From Methanobacteriota archaeon (GTDB lineage Archaea > Halobacteriota > Syntropharchaeia > JAUWIL01), in contig JAUWIL010000004.1 of the NCBI GenBank assembly GCA_030605385.1, forward strand, positions 1 through 33,182: DNA of 33,182 nucleotides. The letters are read 5' to 3'. The notes below the pieces were generated by a model. The model saw nothing but the letters and a program-made list of their open reading frames with translations. It was not told the DNA's origin and searched no databases. A program made the translations under genes and the position numbers. The first letter of the stretch is position 1, and every line of letters begins with the position of its first letter. Shown here one piece after another: positions 18,246-28,210 of the stretch.

Positions 18246-18770
18246 TTATTGCAGTAAGAAAACATACGGGCTGCATTCATGCCAACGTATATCACCAGCC
18301 ATGCACAGCGGTATAACTCCTGAGATGCACAGTGCAGCCATCAGCGCAACAAATCCCATGATTTCATACAATACGATTGTGCCAAAAAAGATGATGGGCA
18401 GCGATACTGCAGCGGCTAAACCAAACACCGACATCACCACCGCCAACAAGAAAACCGTTATGGCTGCGTGCTTTGCCCAGCCACGTCGCCCAAGCACATT
18501 CTCGCTCGCGGCAATACCTGCCATGACAAAAGATATACTCATCAGTACAATACTTCGATGTACGTAGTTTGCCTCGCAAACCCATAAGCATGGGACCTGC
18601 ATGATGACCATGAGAATTCCGAACAGGTTGAGTACGCGCCCTCCATTCTTTATACATCTCCAAAGCGCTCAGACCTATGATTACAAATCCGACGCATGCA
18701 AGATTGGGGTACATGAACCAGATTGGCAGGTCCATCGAATTGACAAAGTAAAAAAATGCCCAAGGTTGTC
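18246..18770 (-). pseudogene. Multi-TM membrane protein, paralogue 2, N-truncated and frameshifted
   Basis: Frame a: ...PIWFMYPNLACVGFVIIGLSALEMYKEWRA; frame b continues VLNLFGILMVIMQVPCLWVCEANYVHRSIVLMSISFVMAGIAASENVLGRRGWAKHAAITVFLLAVVMSVFGLAAA; a one-base indel near 18635 would join them. Confidence 0.72.
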
Positions 18771-19480
18771 TACTGCACAAGCAGATTTAGAGTGGTGACA
18801 ACGTAGAGCATCGACACGAAGATGATCACACTGACCTCATGGCCAACGTACTTATAAGCAATGCGCCTGTAAGCCATTCCATAGAAAAAATACTTCAAAC
18901 GAGTGGGTACGGCACCTGAGATCAAAAGGGCAAGAGCCGCAGATAATGTGCCGATTGCCTCATAGTAAATTATTGTGTTAACGAATACTGGCGGCATTGA
19001 AGTTGCCAGCGGCAGTGATGACGCCATTAAAAGCCCAACTATAGAGCCCATGGTAAACACCAGCAGGATTGAAAATGTTACATGCCTCTGCCAGTCTTTT
19101 CTGGCAATGGTATTAGCACTTGCGGCGAGAGATGCCAGAAAGATGGATGCAAAGAAGAATATTATCGACTGGTCGATGTACGAGAATGTCCCGCTGAAGT
19201 ATACTGATGCCAGCAGAGGTCCCAGCAGCATGATGCCCATAAAGTATACCTCCCGGCGCCAGTCCCTGTAGATGTCGAGTTTGCTGAGGCTGATGATAAC
19301 AGTACCCACCGAGAAGACAACAAGCCCAATGTGCCACAGAGATATGTCCGTGGCATCTATGAGGTAAACAGAGCCGAGTATTCCCATACCAATTGCAAAC
19401 AGTATGAATGTCGAGATGAATACGACATTTCTGGATTTTGAGTCCTTGTATTGCACATCAGCAAAACTCTCTGCGTACAT
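18770..19480 (-). CDS. Multi-TM membrane protein, paralogue 3
   Basis: ISLWHIGLVVFSVGTVIISLSKLDIYRDWRREVYFMGIMLLGP...; ~7 hydrophobic segments. Confidence 0.72.
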   Translation of the reverse strand: MYAESFADVQYKDSKSRNVVFISTFILFAIGMGILGSVYLIDATDISLWHIGLVVFSVGTVIISLSKLDIYRDWRREVYFMGIMLLGPLLASVYFSGTFSYIDQSIIFFFASIFLASLAASANTIARKDWQRHVTFSILLVFTMGSIVGLLMASSLPLATSMPPVFVNTIIYYEAIGTLSAALALLISGAVPTRLKYFFYGMAYRRIAYKYVGHEVSVIIFVSMLYVVTTLNLLVQ

Positions 19481-20163
19481 TATCCTGTTTCACCTGCTGA
19501 TTTTCACCCGTCGATTCTCGATTTTTTGGCAATGTGATAAATTTCCGGACGCTGGTGACTTTGGTTTGGAGTGTGAATGCATATTATAGCTATAACTACA
19601 TATGTTATAATAGTTAAATACCCTACAATAGTATAGATAATTACATATTCTATAATATTTATATATACCTAAGGTTTGAGGTTTGAACAAAAACTGTCAA
19701 AACAGACAATTGAGATTAAAAGCCAAAATAAACACGACCTCTTGAGATTGGTGCTCCGCATATGGTGCATCAATGTTAGCCCCAGCGATAATTAGCCCCT
19801 CCTTATCAGGTAGTACCTTTGCGACCTGATTATTTTAACCTTCTTATTTTGGTTTTTCTGACGCTGGTTAAAGTAGAACAACAGTCCAGGCATCCAACAA
19901 ATCAGCTTGGATGCGGCAGTGTAAACTCTCAATGGTCCAAATAATCCCTAACAAAGCAGTAACAAACATTGCACTGCAACTGCACAGCATAGGAGACCAC
20001 TAAGAGAGTGCTAAACGGAAGAGTGCTAAACATTAGAGAAAGAAGAGAATGAGGGGGAGTCGAACCTGATATCTAAAAGCTTAACCTCTACAGTAGAGAA
20101 ATACGGTGCATAGAACGGATTTATTCATTACGTGAGTGATAGTATGACCTTTGCTGCCCTGCA

Positions 20164-20403
20164 TTAAGACTTTAGCATGCTGAAGGCAAACATAAAAAGC
20201 AGCGCAGATATCAACCCACACCAGAGTAAAATGCTCACCGTAGTGAGGTTCATACCATACAGCACAACCACCAGAATGCTGCCCATCAGAGTTACCACCG
20301 CACCAAACAATATAACAACTACCTCAACAGTTTTCTTAATAGGCTTCGCCGCAGCTGCATCAGAATTTGATCCTTCTAACATAGACATATCTTCACGCCC
20401 CAT
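20164..20403 (-). CDS. Small two-TM membrane protein
   Basis: 79 aa with two hydrophobic helices (TVEVVVILFGAVVTLMGSILVVVLYGM, TVSILLWCGLISALLFMFAFSML). Confidence 0.5.
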   Translation of the reverse strand: MGREDMSMLEGSNSDAAAAKPIKKTVEVVVILFGAVVTLMGSILVVVLYGMNLTTVSILLWCGLISALLFMFAFSMLKS

Positions 20404-20530
20404 ATGTACGCCATAGTTAATAGGTGCGCACCCAATGGATATTGGGCATAACCACAGAAAGAGCTTATTAAAAAGTATATGTTAAAAAGGTTTCTGCCGT
20501 TTATAACCATTTTATGGGACTTTGCCCATA

Positions 20531-20610
20531 TCTCGCGAAAGATTTACTTTCGCAAGACTCGTGGAGCTTTGCTCCACGCTGTCTTGCAGAATCTCCGATT
20601 CCGCAGATAT
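20531..20610 (+). repeat. Hairpin array H9 (type 2)
   Basis: tcGCGAAAG-attta-CTTTCGCaagactcGTGGAGC-ttt-GCTCCACgctgtctTGCAGAATC-tcc-GATTCcGCA. Confidence 0.88.
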
Positions 20611-20715
20611 TTAACAGTTATGTTGGCCAGCGTTGACCAGCGGCGGGCCCATCTCCAACACCAGTTCATATAGTGACATGGTTGATCTGCGGAACTTCAT
20701 GCGGGGGTTCATGAA

Positions 20716-21303
20716 TCAGTTGTAGAACACTTCAGTTTTCCATATCTCGGCCCTGCGCAAGGGATAGGCTCGCTTGGCACTCTTGTAGATATCGGCAGAT
20801 AGCTTACCCAGCACAATCTCCTGCATGTATTGCCCCATCTCCAACGCTTTTGCCTTTTCAGTCACAACGTTGTTCATAATCTGCCGGATAGCACATATCT
20901 GTGAAGTGCGAGCTCGCTTTAGTGTAAAACAAGATGACTTGACGCGTATTTTATATTTGTCCCTGGTGATAACATCGGTATATGCATCAATCTTCGTGGT
21001 GCGGCGCTTAACAAGACTTCTCATATAATCACGGGTCATCTGATGACCCATGAAACGGGTGTTAGCAGCATCATCCGTCACATCGGTTATCTCGAAGATT
21101 AGTTTCGTGTTCTGTTTGGAGTAATCATTTGTCAGATTGCCGAGTGTAGTCTCCAGCTTGCGCCCGACCAAAAGTGACTGGTCATTGGCAACGGTTTCAC
21201 CGGCAATTGTGTTGCCAAACATCTCAGGGGCAAAAATTTTGTACCACCTTTTAGACTTCCACCCAGATGCTTTTGCCTTACCTGCCCTTGTCTTCCTAGC
21301 CAA
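20716..21303 (-). CDS. rps3ae: 30S ribosomal protein S3ae (S1e) (ORF opens at 21321)
   Basis: LARKTRAGKAKASGWKSKRWYKIFAPEMFGNTIAGETVANDQSLLVGRKLETTLGNLTND...KIRVKSSCFTLKRARTSQICAIR. Confidence 0.93.
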   Translation of the reverse strand: MARKTRAGKAKASGWKSKRWYKIFAPEMFGNTIAGETVANDQSLLVGRKLETTLGNLTNDYSKQNTKLIFEITDVTDDAANTRFMGHQMTRDYMRSLVKRRTTKIDAYTDVITRDKYKIRVKSSCFTLKRARTSQICAIRQIMNNVVTEKAKALEMGQYMQEIVLGKLSADIYKSAKRAYPLRRAEIWKTEVFYN

Positions 21304-21440
21304 ACTACATCCTCCAAGCAAGAACGCTATCCAAACTGGTTAGCTTCAGTTGGTTTCATATCCATTGTTATATCCCTTCATAAAGCTTATGGTTCTGCAC
21401 AAAAAATGAGATTGAACGAAAGATTTTGCGCCAGTTCTGC

Positions 21441-21597
21441 GCACTTGTCGAATGCGTAGCATTCGCCTGTCTTGCGGACTGCGTCCGCTAGACTTACCGA
21501 AAGCAAAGCTTTCGGTTGCCTCGCGAAATCTCCGATTTCGCAAGACTTGTTAAAATCATAGATTTTATCTGTCTCGCGGCCTGCGTCCGCAAGATGT
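21441..21597 (+). repeat. Hairpin array H10 (type 2), 6 hairpins
   Basis: cacttgtCGAATGC-gta-GCATTCGcctgtctTGCGGAC-tgc-GTCCGCtagacttaCCGAAAGC-aaa-GCTTTCGGttgcctCGCGAAATC-tcc-GATTTCGCaagacttgtTAAAATC-ata-GATTTTAtctgtctcGCGGcC-tgc-GtCCGCaag. Confidence 0.93.
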
Positions 21598-21636
21598 GAA
21601 AATCACACCACTTTTGCACCTTCATACACTACTACT

Positions 21637-21676
21637 CAACTGCCCTCACTCAACTGCCCTCACTCAACTGCCCTCT
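21637..21676 (+). repeat. Short tandem repeat, 14 bp x ~3
   Basis: caactgccctcact caactgccctcact caactgccctct. Confidence 0.92.
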
Positions 21677-21822
21677 CCGACTGCCCCTGCTACCCCTCAT
21701 TGCGAAAAGGATATATATCACATACCATGTTTTATGATGATACCATCTCGCACATATGCTGTTCCGCACATATGCGTTACTATATGTATATGCGCTGCCC
21801 ATATGTGCCGCTGTCAACCAAT

Positions 21823-22191
21823 CCCGCCTTAACTCAGCCTGGTAGAGTGCGCGGCTGTAGTAAGTTCAGCGCCGGTGAGATAGATGTGTTCGCCTGCGCT
21901 ATTTACCGCACCTATCAAGTGCCTTTACATTCGCAAAATGTAATGTGGCGGCTACTGCCCGCCTTGCCTGCGGAACCGCATTCGCAAAACTTGGCGAAAG
22001 CGTAGCCTTCACATGTCTTGCGAAATCTCTGATTTCGCGAGACTCGTGGAACTTTGCTCCACGCTGTCTCGCGGAACTGCGTTCCGCAAAATCTTGCGAG
22101 TGTCTTGCATTCGCGAGGATTCGTGAATGCTTCGCATTAACAAAACTAGCCAGATACCGCGCTTCCCCCCGTACGAATACGGGAGGCGGGA
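21823..22191 (+). tRNA. tRNA-Tyr (GTA) interrupted by a ~295-nt intron (approx. 21861-22155)
   Basis: Acceptor CCCGCCT (21823-21829)/AGGCGGG (22184-22190) pairs perfectly with C1-G72 and A73; D-stem ACTC/GAGT; anticodon stem CGCGG (21850-21854)/CCGCG (22157-22161); loop CTGTAG|A. T-arm is atypical (CCCGTACGAATACGGG). Confidence 0.78.
21920..22150 (+). repeat. Hairpin array H11 (type 2) inside the tRNA-Tyr intron
   Basis: ctTGCGAAATC-tct-GATTTCGCgagactcGTGGAaC-ttt-GCTCCACgctgtctCGCGGAAC-tgc-GTTCCGCaaaatcttgcgag...GTGAATGC-ttc-GCATTaAC. Confidence 0.9.
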
Positions 22192-22201
22192 TGTATTTCA
22201 A

Positions 22202-22274
22202 GCCTGGGTAATGTAGAGGCCTATCATGAAGCCCTGTCGAGGCTTCGACTCGGGTTCGAATCCCGACTCGGGCG
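22202..22274 (+). tRNA. tRNA-Asp (GTC)
   Basis: GCCTGGG/CTCGGGC acceptor, anticodon stem AAGCC-CTGTCGA-GGCTT, T-arm TCGGGTTCGAATCCCGA. Confidence 0.94.
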
Positions 22275-22402
22275 TATATGAAATGAGGTATCAGAGATGG
22301 TAAAAAAGCAAAACTTAAAAGCAATGTACGGCAGTGTTGTAAGGTGCACGATTCGCCGCCCATACAAGTTCTGCATTGTGTTTGGGCAGTGGTGAAAAAT
22401 AG

Positions 22403-23377
22403 ATGACTAAAAGACACAGACCTAGAAGGGGATCACTTGCATTCAGCCCGCGCAAGAGGGCTCTCAGTCAGATTGCGCGTGTGCGATCATGGATCAGCAG
22501 CGGGGACTCTCCTCGAGTTGGGGGATTCGCAGGATACAAAGCTGGCATGACACATATAATTAAAGTCGACGATAAGTCTAACAGCCTTACTGAGGGTACA
22601 GAAATAAGTGTACCTGTAACTGTTATCGAGACCCCTCCGATGAAAATTGACGGTATCAGATGTTATTCCAAAACTGCATACGGACTCAGGATAATTGGTG
22701 AAGTGCATGCTGATGATGAAAAGCGGGATGAGAGACTTCCAGAAATAGAGAGTGCAGTAACGGATGGCAAAATCAATGTAATAAGGGTCATAGTAAAGGC
22801 CATGCCTAAGCACGTTAAAGGAGTACCCAAGAAAAAAGCCGAAACAATGGAGATAAATATAGTTGGTGGAAGCGTTCAGGATATGTTCAATTATTCTAAA
22901 AGCATCCTCGGAGGCGAGATGCACATATCAGATGTGTTTAACAATGGCGATGTGATAGATGTTTCAGCAGTCACTAAAGGCAAAGGTACTCAAGGACCTG
23001 TAAAACGCTGGGGAACCATAATACAGGATCGTAAAGCGTACCGCTCGAGCAAAGGGAGGCATATAGGCAATATCGGTCCGTGGCATCCGGCCCGTGTAAG
23101 GTGGACGGTGCCACAGCTGGGGCAGACTGGATACCACCAGAGAACTGAGTTTAACAAGCGAATTATGATGATTGGTGATGATGGAGAATCTGCGACACCT
23201 GATGGGGGCTTCACAAAGTACGGTGTGGTAACCAATCCGTACGTAATTATAAAGGGCTCTGTACCTGGCCCATCAAAGCGGCTTGTGCGGATGAGGGGTG
23301 CGATCCGCCCTACAGGCCGCTATATTGGCGCCGAACCAGATATAACCTATATCAGTTTGGAATCGAAGCAGGGGTGA
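22403..23377 (+). CDS. rpl3: 50S ribosomal protein L3
   Basis: RRGSLAFSPRKRALSQIARVRSW...GFAGYKAGMTHI...TKGKGTQGPVKRWG...HPARVRWTVPQLGQTGYHQRTE. Confidence 0.97.
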   Translation: MTKRHRPRRGSLAFSPRKRALSQIARVRSWISSGDSPRVGGFAGYKAGMTHIIKVDDKSNSLTEGTEISVPVTVIETPPMKIDGIRCYSKTAYGLRIIGEVHADDEKRDERLPEIESAVTDGKINVIRVIVKAMPKHVKGVPKKKAETMEINIVGGSVQDMFNYSKSILGGEMHISDVFNNGDVIDVSAVTKGKGTQGPVKRWGTIIQDRKAYRSSKGRHIGNIGPWHPARVRWTVPQLGQTGYHQRTEFNKRIMMIGDDGESATPDGGFTKYGVVTNPYVIIKGSVPGPSKRLVRMRGAIRPTGRYIGAEPDITYISLESKQG

Positions 23378-23383
23378 CGGTTA

Positions 23384-24148
23384 TTGGAGGGTAAGGTAAT
23401 AGATATCAGCGGCAACGTGAAGGGCGCTATCAGTCTCCCATACACATTCACAGAGGATTACAGGCCTGACCTGATAAAGAGGGCGGTTCTGGCAGCGCAG
23501 GCCAACAGGCTGCAACCATATGGGGTCAGCCCTCTGGCAGGACTTTTAACATCAGCAAAGGGGTGGGGTACCGGACGCGGCGCGTCAAGAGTCGCAAGGC
23601 TCAACAACAGCAGTCGGGCTGCAAGGGCACCCCAGACAAGGGGGGGACGGAGAGCTCATCCGCCCAAAGCCGAAAAGGTGCTATCCGAGAAGATTAACAC
23701 AAAAGAGCGGCGTAAGGCCATACGCTCCGCCATAGGTGCAACCACAAGTTCAGAGTTGATTTCGGCACGTGGTCACAAGTTCAACCCCGAGTTACAGTTA
23801 CCCATAATTATCGAAGACAAGATAGAAGATATAGCCAGGACAAACGATGTACGCGATATCCTGGAGACCATCAACCTGTGGAAAGATGTGCTCCGCGCCA
23901 AGAGGGGACGCACTATACGGGCTGGAAGAGGTAAGCTGCGCGGGAGAAAATACAAGAAAAGGAAAAGCATCCTTTTTGTGACTTCTAAAAACTGCAGTCT
24001 GTTCAAGGCTGCCCGCAACCTAAGCGGAGTGGATGTCGTAAGCGTGGACTGCTTAAACGCGGAACTTCTGGCGCCAGGAACGCATGCAGGTCGCTTGACA
24101 GTCTGGACCGAATCTGCCGTAAATGCATTGGAGGGGTTGTACACATGA
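23384..24148 (+). CDS. rpl4: 50S ribosomal protein L4
   Basis: [28 protein letters not shown]...[12 protein letters not shown]...[20 protein letters not shown]. Confidence 0.96.
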   Translation: MEGKVIDISGNVKGAISLPYTFTEDYRPDLIKRAVLAAQANRLQPYGVSPLAGLLTSAKGWGTGRGASRVARLNNSSRAARAPQTRGGRRAHPPKAEKVLSEKINTKERRKAIRSAIGATTSSELISARGHKFNPELQLPIIIEDKIEDIARTNDVRDILETINLWKDVLRAKRGRTIRAGRGKLRGRKYKKRKSILFVTSKNCSLFKAARNLSGVDVVSVDCLNAELLAPGTHAGRLTVWTESAVNALEGLYT

Positions 24149-24408
24149 AGGGGGCGGCCAGAGTCATTAAGTACCCTCACATAACCGAGAAGGGTACATT
24201 ATCCATGGATGAATCCAATTCACTCCACTTTATTGTCGACTCGAGAGCCGGAAAGCACGAAATAAGAAACGAGATAGAGGGTCTATTCAACGTAACAGTC
24301 ATAAGTGTCAGGACCATGATGACGACCAATGGAACTAAAAAAGCGATTGTGACACTTTCTCCGGAAGATTCTGCAGAAGATATTGTAACACGATTGGGGG
24401 TATTCTAG
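24145..24408 (+). CDS. rpl23: 50S ribosomal protein L23
   Basis: [46 protein letters not shown]. Confidence 0.95.
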   Translation: MKGAARVIKYPHITEKGTLSMDESNSLHFIVDSRAGKHEIRNEIEGLFNVTVISVRTMMTTNGTKKAIVTLSPEDSAEDIVTRLGVF

Positions 24409-24411
24409 GGT

Positions 24412-25125
24412 ATGGGTAAGCGAATCATCTCACAGAACCGTGGGCGCGGCAGTCCTACATACCGTGCCCCCTCACACAGGTTCAAGGCCAATCTTGAACA
24501 CCTCAAGTTCGATGGCGATGAGGCCATTCGCGGGAAAGTGGTTAGCATAATACATGATACTGCCAGGAACGCACCGATAGCCATGGTGAAGCTCAACGAT
24601 GGAAATACGCATACGCTCCTTGCGCCGGAGGGGGTCCACATAGATGAGGAAATATCGTATGGAGGTACATCTGCGATAAAGCCCGGTAACACCTTAAAAA
24701 TTTCAATGATGCCCGAAGGCGTACCAATATGCAATGTAGAAGCGCGACCTAACGATGGGGGACGCTTCGCCCGCGCGTCAGGCGTGTATGCAACCATAGT
24801 CACCCATGATGAAACTAAAACCGTTATTAAACTGCCCAGCGGTAAAGTTAAATGGCTAAACCCAAACTGTAGAGCTACCATAGGCGTAGTCGCTGGAGGG
24901 GGTAGAGTCGATAAGCCGTTTGTCAAGGCAGGCAAGAAATACCACAAGATGAAATCAAAGGCATCCAAATATCCCAGGGTTAGAGGCGTTGCAATGAATG
25001 CTGTCGACCATCCGTTCGGCGGCGGCGGACGCCAGCACACAAGCAAACCTAAAACCGTTGCCAGGGGTGCACCAGCAGGCCGTAAGGTGGGCAGCATAGC
25101 TGCAAGAAGGACAGGGAGAAGATAG
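24412..25125 (+). CDS. rpl2: 50S ribosomal protein L2
   Basis: [26 protein letters not shown]...[47 protein letters not shown]. Confidence 0.97.
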   Translation: MGKRIISQNRGRGSPTYRAPSHRFKANLEHLKFDGDEAIRGKVVSIIHDTARNAPIAMVKLNDGNTHTLLAPEGVHIDEEISYGGTSAIKPGNTLKISMMPEGVPICNVEARPNDGGRFARASGVYATIVTHDETKTVIKLPSGKVKWLNPNCRATIGVVAGGGRVDKPFVKAGKKYHKMKSKASKYPRVRGVAMNAVDHPFGGGGRQHTSKPKTVARGAPAGRKVGSIAARRTGRR

Positions 25126-25200
25126 ATTAATTGAAGTAATGTGGATTCAATAACTAATCTGAGGTTAACTGGAAAATTATAGAATGGATGGATATTTCAA

Positions 25201-25620
25201 ATGGCAGGAAAAGGGAAAAAGAGGGCAAGTAAAGTACCTAAGAAAAAAGTTGAGTTTGCATACAAAGGTTATAGTCTTGATGAGTTCCAGAAAATAGAGT
25301 TGGGCGAACTCGCTAAAGTGCTTCCGTCACGACAAAGAAGGAAAATCAAACGAGGGTTCAACAGCGAGCAGAAGCGGTTCCTCCAGCGCATTCAGACAAA
25401 AGACGAGGTGAGAACGCACCTCAGGGATATGATAATACTGCCAAACATGGTCGGTAAGAAAATAGCGATACATGATGGGAAGCAGTTCAACAGCGTAGAG
25501 ATACAACCGGAAATGATCGGACACTATCTGGGAGAATTTGCCTTGACCCGTAAGAGGATTACTCACGGTAGCGCGGGCATAGGTGCAACCAAATCAAGTA
25601 AATTCGTGCCTCTGAAGTAG
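25201..25620 (+). CDS. rps19: 30S ribosomal protein S19
   Basis: LPSRQRRKIKRGFNSEQKRFLQRI...TRKRITHGSAGIGATKSSKFVPLK. Confidence 0.96.
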   Translation: MAGKGKKRASKVPKKKVEFAYKGYSLDEFQKIELGELAKVLPSRQRRKIKRGFNSEQKRFLQRIQTKDEVRTHLRDMIILPNMVGKKIAIHDGKQFNSVEIQPEMIGHYLGEFALTRKRITHGSAGIGATKSSKFVPLK

Positions 25621-25657
25621 ATATTAAAAATTGCAAAGTATCCAATGTGTGACGTGT

Positions 25658-26116
25658 ATGCCCAGGATAAAATACTCGATAGAAATGGACTCCGAGGATA
25701 GTGCAAGAGCCAGGGCTTATGAGTTAGATATCTCGCCAAAGCATGCATATGAATTATGCAGAGAACTCCGGGGTATGCGCATCGTAGATGCAAGGAAGTA
25801 TCTTGAAGAAGTAATAAATATGAAAAGGGCAGTTCCATTCAAGAGGCATAACCGCGACGTAGGTCACCGTAAGAAAATAAAAGGCTGGGATGCCGGGCGA
25901 TATCCGCAGAAGGCGGCAAAGGCGCTTCTGAAGCTTATACAAAATGTGGAGAGTAATGCCGAGTACAAGGGACTTGAGGCTGAGAGATTGCGCATAATGC
26001 ACCTCGCGTCTCATAAAGGGCAAACAACGCGCGGATTCATGCCGCGCGCTATGGGGCGCGCTTCCCCTAATGATGATGAAACTGTAAATATCGAAATAAT
26101 AATATCAGAAACATGA
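25658..26116 (+). CDS. rpl22: 50S ribosomal protein L22
   Basis: MPRIKYSIEMDSEDSARARAYELDISPKHAYELCRELRGM...HKGQTTRGFMPRAMGRASP. Confidence 0.95.
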   Translation: MPRIKYSIEMDSEDSARARAYELDISPKHAYELCRELRGMRIVDARKYLEEVINMKRAVPFKRHNRDVGHRKKIKGWDAGRYPQKAAKALLKLIQNVESNAEYKGLEAERLRIMHLASHKGQTTRGFMPRAMGRASPNDDETVNIEIIISET

Positions 26117-26162
26117 CCAGTAAAAATACTCCAAAGCAGGTCAAAACAGAGGAAACTAAAAG

Positions 26163-27047
26163 ATGGCGATAGAGAAGGAGTTCATCAAGAACGGTCTAAA
26201 GAAGGCAAGAATCAATGAGTACCTCGGCAAGCACGTTGAGCGTGCGGGCTACGGTGGAATGAATATAAATCGGACACCCATGGGTACGCAGATAACAGTG
26301 TACGCCGAAAAGCCCGGAATGATCATAGGCAAAGGTGGTAGAATAATCCAGCGCCTTACAACAAGCCTCAGTACCGAGTTTGACCTGGATAACCCTCAAA
26401 TAGACGTACAGGAAGTCAAAATGCCTGAGTTGAATGCGCAGATGATGGCTACTCGCCTCGCAGGTTCTCTAGAGCGCGGATGGTACTTCCGAAGAGCAGG
26501 GCACTCAACCTTGAACCAGATTATAGGCGCTGGAGCGCTTGGCTGTGAAATAATACTGTCGGGTAAGCTGACGGGTCAACGCTCAAGAAGTGAGAAGTTT
26601 ATCTCGGGCTACATTAAACACTGCGGCCACCCCGCAGAAGAACTCGTTGACATTGGATACGCCGTAGCTAAAAAGAAGCTGGGTGCTGTTGGTGTTCAGG
26701 TAAGGATTATACCAAGTGGTGTTGAACTTCCGGATAATTTTAAACTCAATGTCCCTGCAGAACCTGAACCTGAAATTAGTGCCGCGGCTCAGGTTGACAA
26801 AGAAACGGAGACCGCTGAAGCCCCTGTAGAGAAAGAGACTGTTGAGGCAGGTGATAAAGAGCTGACTGAAGATGCTCCGTCGAAAGAAGATGTTACTGGA
26901 GCAGGTGATAAAGAGCTGACTGAAGATGCTCCGTCGAAAAAAGATGTTACTGGAGCAGGTGATAAAGAGCTGACTGAAGATGCTCCGTCGAAAGAAGATG
27001 TTATTATAGCAGGTGATGAGGCAGAGAAAGATAAGGGTGATGAGTGA
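26163..27047 (+). CDS. rps3: 30S ribosomal protein S3 with repetitive acidic C-terminal extension
   Basis: [60 protein letters not shown]; then ([18 protein letters not shown])x3. Confidence 0.96.
   Translation: MAIEKEFIKNGLKKARINEYLGKHVERAGYGGMNINRTPMGTQITVYAEKPGMIIGKGGRIIQRLTTSLSTEFDLDNPQIDVQEVKMPELNAQMMATRLAGSLERGWYFRRAGHSTLNQIIGAGALGCEIILSGKLTGQRSRSEKFISGYIKHCGHPAEELVDIGYAVAKKKLGAVGVQVRIIPSGVELPDNFKLNVPAEPEPEISAAAQVDKETETAEAPVEKETVEAGDKELTEDAPSKEDVTGAGDKELTEDAPSKKDVTGAGDKELTEDAPSKEDVIIAGDEAEKDKGDE
26847..27008 (+). repeat. In-frame 54-bp tandem repeat (3 copies) in rps3
   Basis: gcaggtgataaagagctgactgaagatgctccgtcgaaagaagatgttactgga at 26847, 26901, 26955; nearly identical. Confidence 0.95.
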
Positions 27048-27259
27048 TGGTAATACTCAGGCCAGATGAGATTAGAAAAATGACATCTGCGGAAAGATTT
27101 GGACAGTTGGACAGTATGTGGGATGAACTCATGCGTGAAAGAGCCGTATCTTCAGCAGGTGGAGCGCCTGAGAATCCAGGCAGGATAAGAGAAATAAGAA
27201 GAACAATCGCAAGAATCAAAACGATAGAAAAGGAACTGATGGAGGAAAACCAGAAATAA
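27044..27259 (+). CDS. rpl29: 50S ribosomal protein L29
   Basis: [33 protein letters not shown]...[21 protein letters not shown]. Confidence 0.93.
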   Translation: MMVILRPDEIRKMTSAERFGQLDSMWDELMRERAVSSAGGAPENPGRIREIRRTIARIKTIEKELMEENQK

Positions 27260-27558
27260 TGGTGGTTTGCGACAAATGCGGGCTTCCCGAGGACCTTTGC
27301 GTCTGTGAGGAAATCGTCAAGGAGTCTCAGCGCGTCCGAATAACAACGGCCACAAGGCGCTTTGGAAAACTGATAACAATCGTTAGCGGGATTGACGACA
27401 AGAGTATTGACCTGAACGAACTGACCAAAATGCTAAAATCCAAATGTGCGTGCGGAGGCACCATAAAGGATGGGCGCATAGAACTGCAGGGCAATCACAA
27501 AGGAAAAATTAAAAAGATACTTGAAGAAACAGGATACTCCGTTCATGACGATATCTAA
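27259..27558 (+). CDS. Translation initiation factor SUI1/eIF1-like
   Basis: [43 protein letters not shown]...[35 protein letters not shown]. Confidence 0.94.
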   Translation: MVVCDKCGLPEDLCVCEEIVKESQRVRITTATRRFGKLITIVSGIDDKSIDLNELTKMLKSKCACGGTIKDGRIELQGNHKGKIKKILEETGYSVHDDI

Positions 27559-27826
27559 AAACAATCTGCCATACCACGAATTAATAGGTCTTGAGGCAAG
27601 AGTGGTCAAAAGCACCAATAAAAATCTGGTGGGGTTGGGTGGTAGAGTTGTGGATGAGACGCGCAACACAATAGTGTTGCGTTCCATCGATGGTGTGGAA
27701 AGGGTCATCCCAAAAGATGCTGGTACAATGGCATTCACCCTACCCGATACTACCAAGGTAGAAATCAATGGCAGTATCCTTATCGGCAGACCCGAGGACC
27801 GCATACATAAGAAGCATAAAAGGTGA
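27545..27826 (+). CDS. rnp1: Ribonuclease P protein component 1 (Rpp29)
   Basis: [39 protein letters not shown]...[33 protein letters not shown]. Confidence 0.93.
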   Translation: MTISKNNLPYHELIGLEARVVKSTNKNLVGLGGRVVDETRNTIVLRSIDGVERVIPKDAGTMAFTLPDTTKVEINGSILIGRPEDRIHKKHKR

Positions 27827-27835
27827 AGAAACAGA

Positions 27836-28165
27836 ATGGCAGTAAAAGCAAGAGACATAGGGTTGGATGTGCCTGCACCCGAGCAGGAGTGCTCGGACCC
27901 CAAATGTCCATTCCACGGCAATCTCCCAATACGGGGGCAAGTAATGGAGGGGGTTGTTGTAAGCGACAGAATGCATAATACCGCAGTCATCATGAGGGGA
28001 TACGAACTCAAGATAAAGAAATACGAGCGCTATGAAAAGAGGAGAAGTAAGATACATGCCCACAATCCCAAATGCATAGATGCCAAAACAGGAGATAAAG
28101 TGAAGATAGCCGAATGCAGACCGCTGAGCAAGACAAAAAGCTTTGTTATAATACAGAAACTGTAG
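27836..28165 (+). CDS. rps17: 30S ribosomal protein S17
   Basis: [50 protein letters not shown]. Confidence 0.95.
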   Translation: MAVKARDIGLDVPAPEQECSDPKCPFHGNLPIRGQVMEGVVVSDRMHNTAVIMRGYELKIKKYERYEKRRSKIHAHNPKCIDAKTGDKVKIAECRPLSKTKSFVIIQKL

Positions 28166-28210
28166 GCAGATCTACGGTTGTGCGTTTGATTTGAAAGATG
28201 AGGATTCAAA

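Noticed and set aside
20045-20110. Minus-strand tRNA suggested by GGTTCGACTCCCCC
   Set aside because: T-stem pairs for only ~2 bp and no acceptor or anticodon arm can be assembled; at most a remnant
21899-22417. ORFs 21899..22417 (-) and 21945..22211 (+)
   Set aside because: Cover the tRNA-Tyr intron array, the tRNA-Tyr 3' exon and part or all of tRNA-Asp; spurious translation of RNA genes and repeats
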